Of a DNA stretch of 5,856 nt, positions 4,776 to 5,856 are shown piece by piece (the stretch's first letter is position 1; the number at the start of each line of letters is the position of its first letter). The DNA is from an uncultured Rothia sp. (GTDB lineage: Bacteria > Actinomycetota > Actinomycetes > Actinomycetales > Micrococcaceae): the NCBI RefSeq assembly GCF_937976295.1, contig NZ_CALJRY010000261.1, forward strand, positions 1 to 5,856, written 5' to 3'. The notes under the pieces are model-generated. The model was not told the DNA's origin, did no database searches, and saw nothing but the letters and a program-made list of their open reading frames with translations. The position numbers were made by a program, and so were the translations under genes.

Positions 4776-5777
4776 ATGAGCATTTCTAAGAAGTCTGTTT
4801 CTTCCCCCGCTGTTTCTTCCCCCGCTGTTTCTGCTGGTCACCCCGCACCGCAGCACGCGAGCCAGCCCGCACCTCAGCGGGCAACCCAGCAGCAGGTTGA
4901 GCAGGTTATTGCCTCCGCTCTTCCGCTGACCGGCATGATTCCGGTAGTGGAGGCGACCGCCTCCCCCAATGCGCAGGGCTCTCAGCCCCCGCGCGAGAGC
5001 GGTTTTGCGGAGGCGATGCGCGTTGCCGGCGTAATTATGCTTGGCCTGTTCTTTGTCGGCATTGGTCTGGGCGTGCTGGTGCACAGTTACGGCCTGCCGT
5101 TCTGGGTGGCTCCCCTGCTACCTGCCGTTGTTTTTGCCGGTTCGGTGGAGTTCGTGCTGATTGACATGATCTCTACGCATGCGTCGCTGTTCTCTATTGC
5201 GGTGATGACTCTGCTCATTAATTCGCGCCACCTCATGTACGGTCTGTCGTACCCGATTGAGCGTGTGCGTGGCGGGTTGGCGAAGTTCTACACCGTGTAC
5301 ACCCTCATTGATGAGGCGTACGTGCTGAACACCGGGCCGGACCGCCATAAGCTGCGTGCCTCCCGCATCCTGTGGATTCACGCGGGCCTGCACCTGAGTG
5401 TTCTGGCGAGCGTAACGCTCGGTTACGTGTTGGGTTCGAGTTTCTTGAGTGAGCTCAAGGGCGTGGATTTTGTGATGACGGCGCTCTTTGCGGTGCTCGC
5501 TATCGATGCGTATCGCAGTTCTCAGGACCGCACGACTGCCGCCATTGCGGGTGCGTCCGCTGTGGTTGGTCTGGTGTTGGCGCCGCAGTCGATGCTGCTG
5601 ATTTCGATGGTGGTGTACATTCTGCTGTTGGTCTCGCGTTTTGTGGTGGCGAAGCACCGCGGCACCCTGCCGGAGCATATGCTGGTCGCTGATGAGCAGC
5701 CCGCCGAAGCCTCCGAAACCTCCGAAGCCGCCGAAACCTCAGGCGCTCTCGGTCAGCCCGGCGCCTCCACGCACTAG
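4776..5777 (+). CDS. azlC: AzlC-family branched-chain amino-acid exporter, large subunit (copy 2)
   Basis: This 333-residue paralogue of the upstream AzlC carries VFAGSVEF (119-126), NSRHLMYGLSYP (149-160), LIDEAYVLNTGPDR (177-190) and LKGVDFVM (227-234). Its core aligns with copy 1 without a gap at a constant offset of 46 residues, ending at KHRGTLP (293-299). By hand I count about 107 identities in 194 positions. The N-terminus is about 46 residues longer, a Ser/Pro/Ala/Gln-rich, probably disordered cytoplasmic segment with VSSPA repeats. The C-terminus has an Ala/Ser/Glu/Thr repeat tail. AGGGGG lies five bases before the ATG and overlaps the azlD stop, so translation is likely coupled. A perfect terminator stem follows. 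It is predicted to export branched-chain amino acids or methionine with AzlD; a different substrate from copy 1 is possible. Confidence 0.88.
   Translation: MSISKKSVSSPAVSSPAVSAGHPAPQHASQPAPQRATQQQVEQVIASALPLTGMIPVVEATASPNAQGSQPPRESGFAEAMRVAGVIMLGLFFVGIGLGVLVHSYGLPFWVAPLLPAVVFAGSVEFVLIDMISTHASLFSIAVMTLLINSRHLMYGLSYPIERVRGGLAKFYTVYTLIDEAYVLNTGPDRHKLRASRILWIHAGLHLSVLASVTLGYVLGSSFLSELKGVDFVMTALFAVLAIDAYRSSQDRTTAAIAGASAVVGLVLAPQSMLLISMVVYILLLVSRFVVAKHRGTLPEHMLVADEQPAEASETSEAAETSGALGQPGASTH
4797..4835 (+). repeat. 15-bp tandem repeat encoding VSSPA in AzlC2
   Basis: GTTTCTTCCCCCGCT occurs twice without a mismatch (4797-4811 and 4812-4826), followed by a partial third copy. The unit is a multiple of three, so gain or loss of copies would keep the frame and change only the length of the flexible N-terminus. 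Confidence 0.85.
5703..5738 (+). repeat. 9-bp repeat encoding Ala/Ser-Glu-Ala/Thr in the AzlC2 tail
   Basis: Four head-to-tail units of the form (G/T)CCGAA(A/G)CC encode AEA, SET, SEA and AET near the C-terminus. The tail is acidic and probably disordered in the cytoplasm. Confidence 0.8.
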
Positions 5778-5788
5778 CGTCTTAATGC

Positions 5789-5818
5789 AGTAAAGCGCCC
5801 CATAGTAAAGCGCCCCGC
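5789..5818. repeat. 15-bp tandem duplication before the cluster terminator
   Basis: AGTAAAGCGCCCC occurs at 5789-5801 and again at 5804-5816, a 15-base period with 13 matching bases. The second copy supplies the first bases of the terminator's left arm. Confidence 0.8.
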
Positions 5819-5850
5819 CCACCCGAAATACCGGGTGGGCGGGGCGTTAT
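5811..5850 (+). terminator. terminator after azlC2
   Basis: A perfect 15-bp stem (5811-5825 with 5832-5846, CGCCCCGCC/GGCGGGGCG base) has a 6-base loop. It is followed by TTAT, a short U run typical of GC-rich actinobacterial terminators. It begins 33 bases after the azlC2 stop and ends the azlD-azlC2 unit. The stem is equally strong on the minus strand, so it may also stop a converging gene outside the window. Confidence 0.85.
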
Positions 5851-5856
5851 GCTGTC

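Noticed and set aside
4332..5084. Minus-strand reading frame of 250 codons opposite azlD and azlC2
   Set aside because: Arg/His/Asn/Gln-rich composition, no domain, and it is fully explained as the complement of azlD and azlC2.
5118..5678. Minus-strand reading frame of 186 codons within azlC2
   Set aside because: Shadow of azlC2 with the same Arg/His/Gln bias and no recognisable start site or domain.

Overview
The window looks like chromosomal DNA of a moderately GC-rich actinobacterium. The proteins are rich in Ala, Gly and Val, GC is high at third codon positions, and the gene spacing is ordinary. A Rothia/Micrococcaceae-type organism is my best guess, from general resemblance only. I see no mobile element, CRISPR array, rRNA or tRNA.

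Layout, left to right. The minus strand carries a 5'-terminal fragment of a Nudix hydrolase (it runs off the left edge), a strong hairpin terminator, and a LysP-like amino-acid permease. The permease has a candidate promoter and palindromic operator about 140 bases upstream. Next, still on the minus strand, is a second strong terminator and an OsmC-family protein. From about 2.8 kb onward the genes are on the plus strand: an AzlC-type large subunit of a branched-chain amino-acid exporter (azlC1), a 547-base non-coding stretch, an AzlD-type small subunit (azlD), and nine bases later a second AzlC paralogue (azlC2). A perfect 15-bp terminator stem closes the cluster at the right edge.

The genes make partial functional sense together. 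LysP-type permeases import lysine by proton symport. AzlC/AzlD (BrnF/BrnE in corynebacteria) form a two-subunit exporter that relieves excess branched-chain amino acids or methionine. The unusual part is the large-small-large arrangement: two AzlC proteins, about 55% identical over an ungapped 194-residue core by my hand count, with only one AzlD visible.

The 547-base gap between azlC1 and azlD holds -10-like boxes, hairpins, a possible 21-residue ORF and spaced repeats, and could be a regulatory leader. Short tandem duplications (9, 10, 13 and 15 bp units) recur through the window. They sit at both AzlC N-termini, at the AzlC2 C-terminus and at three intergenic sites.
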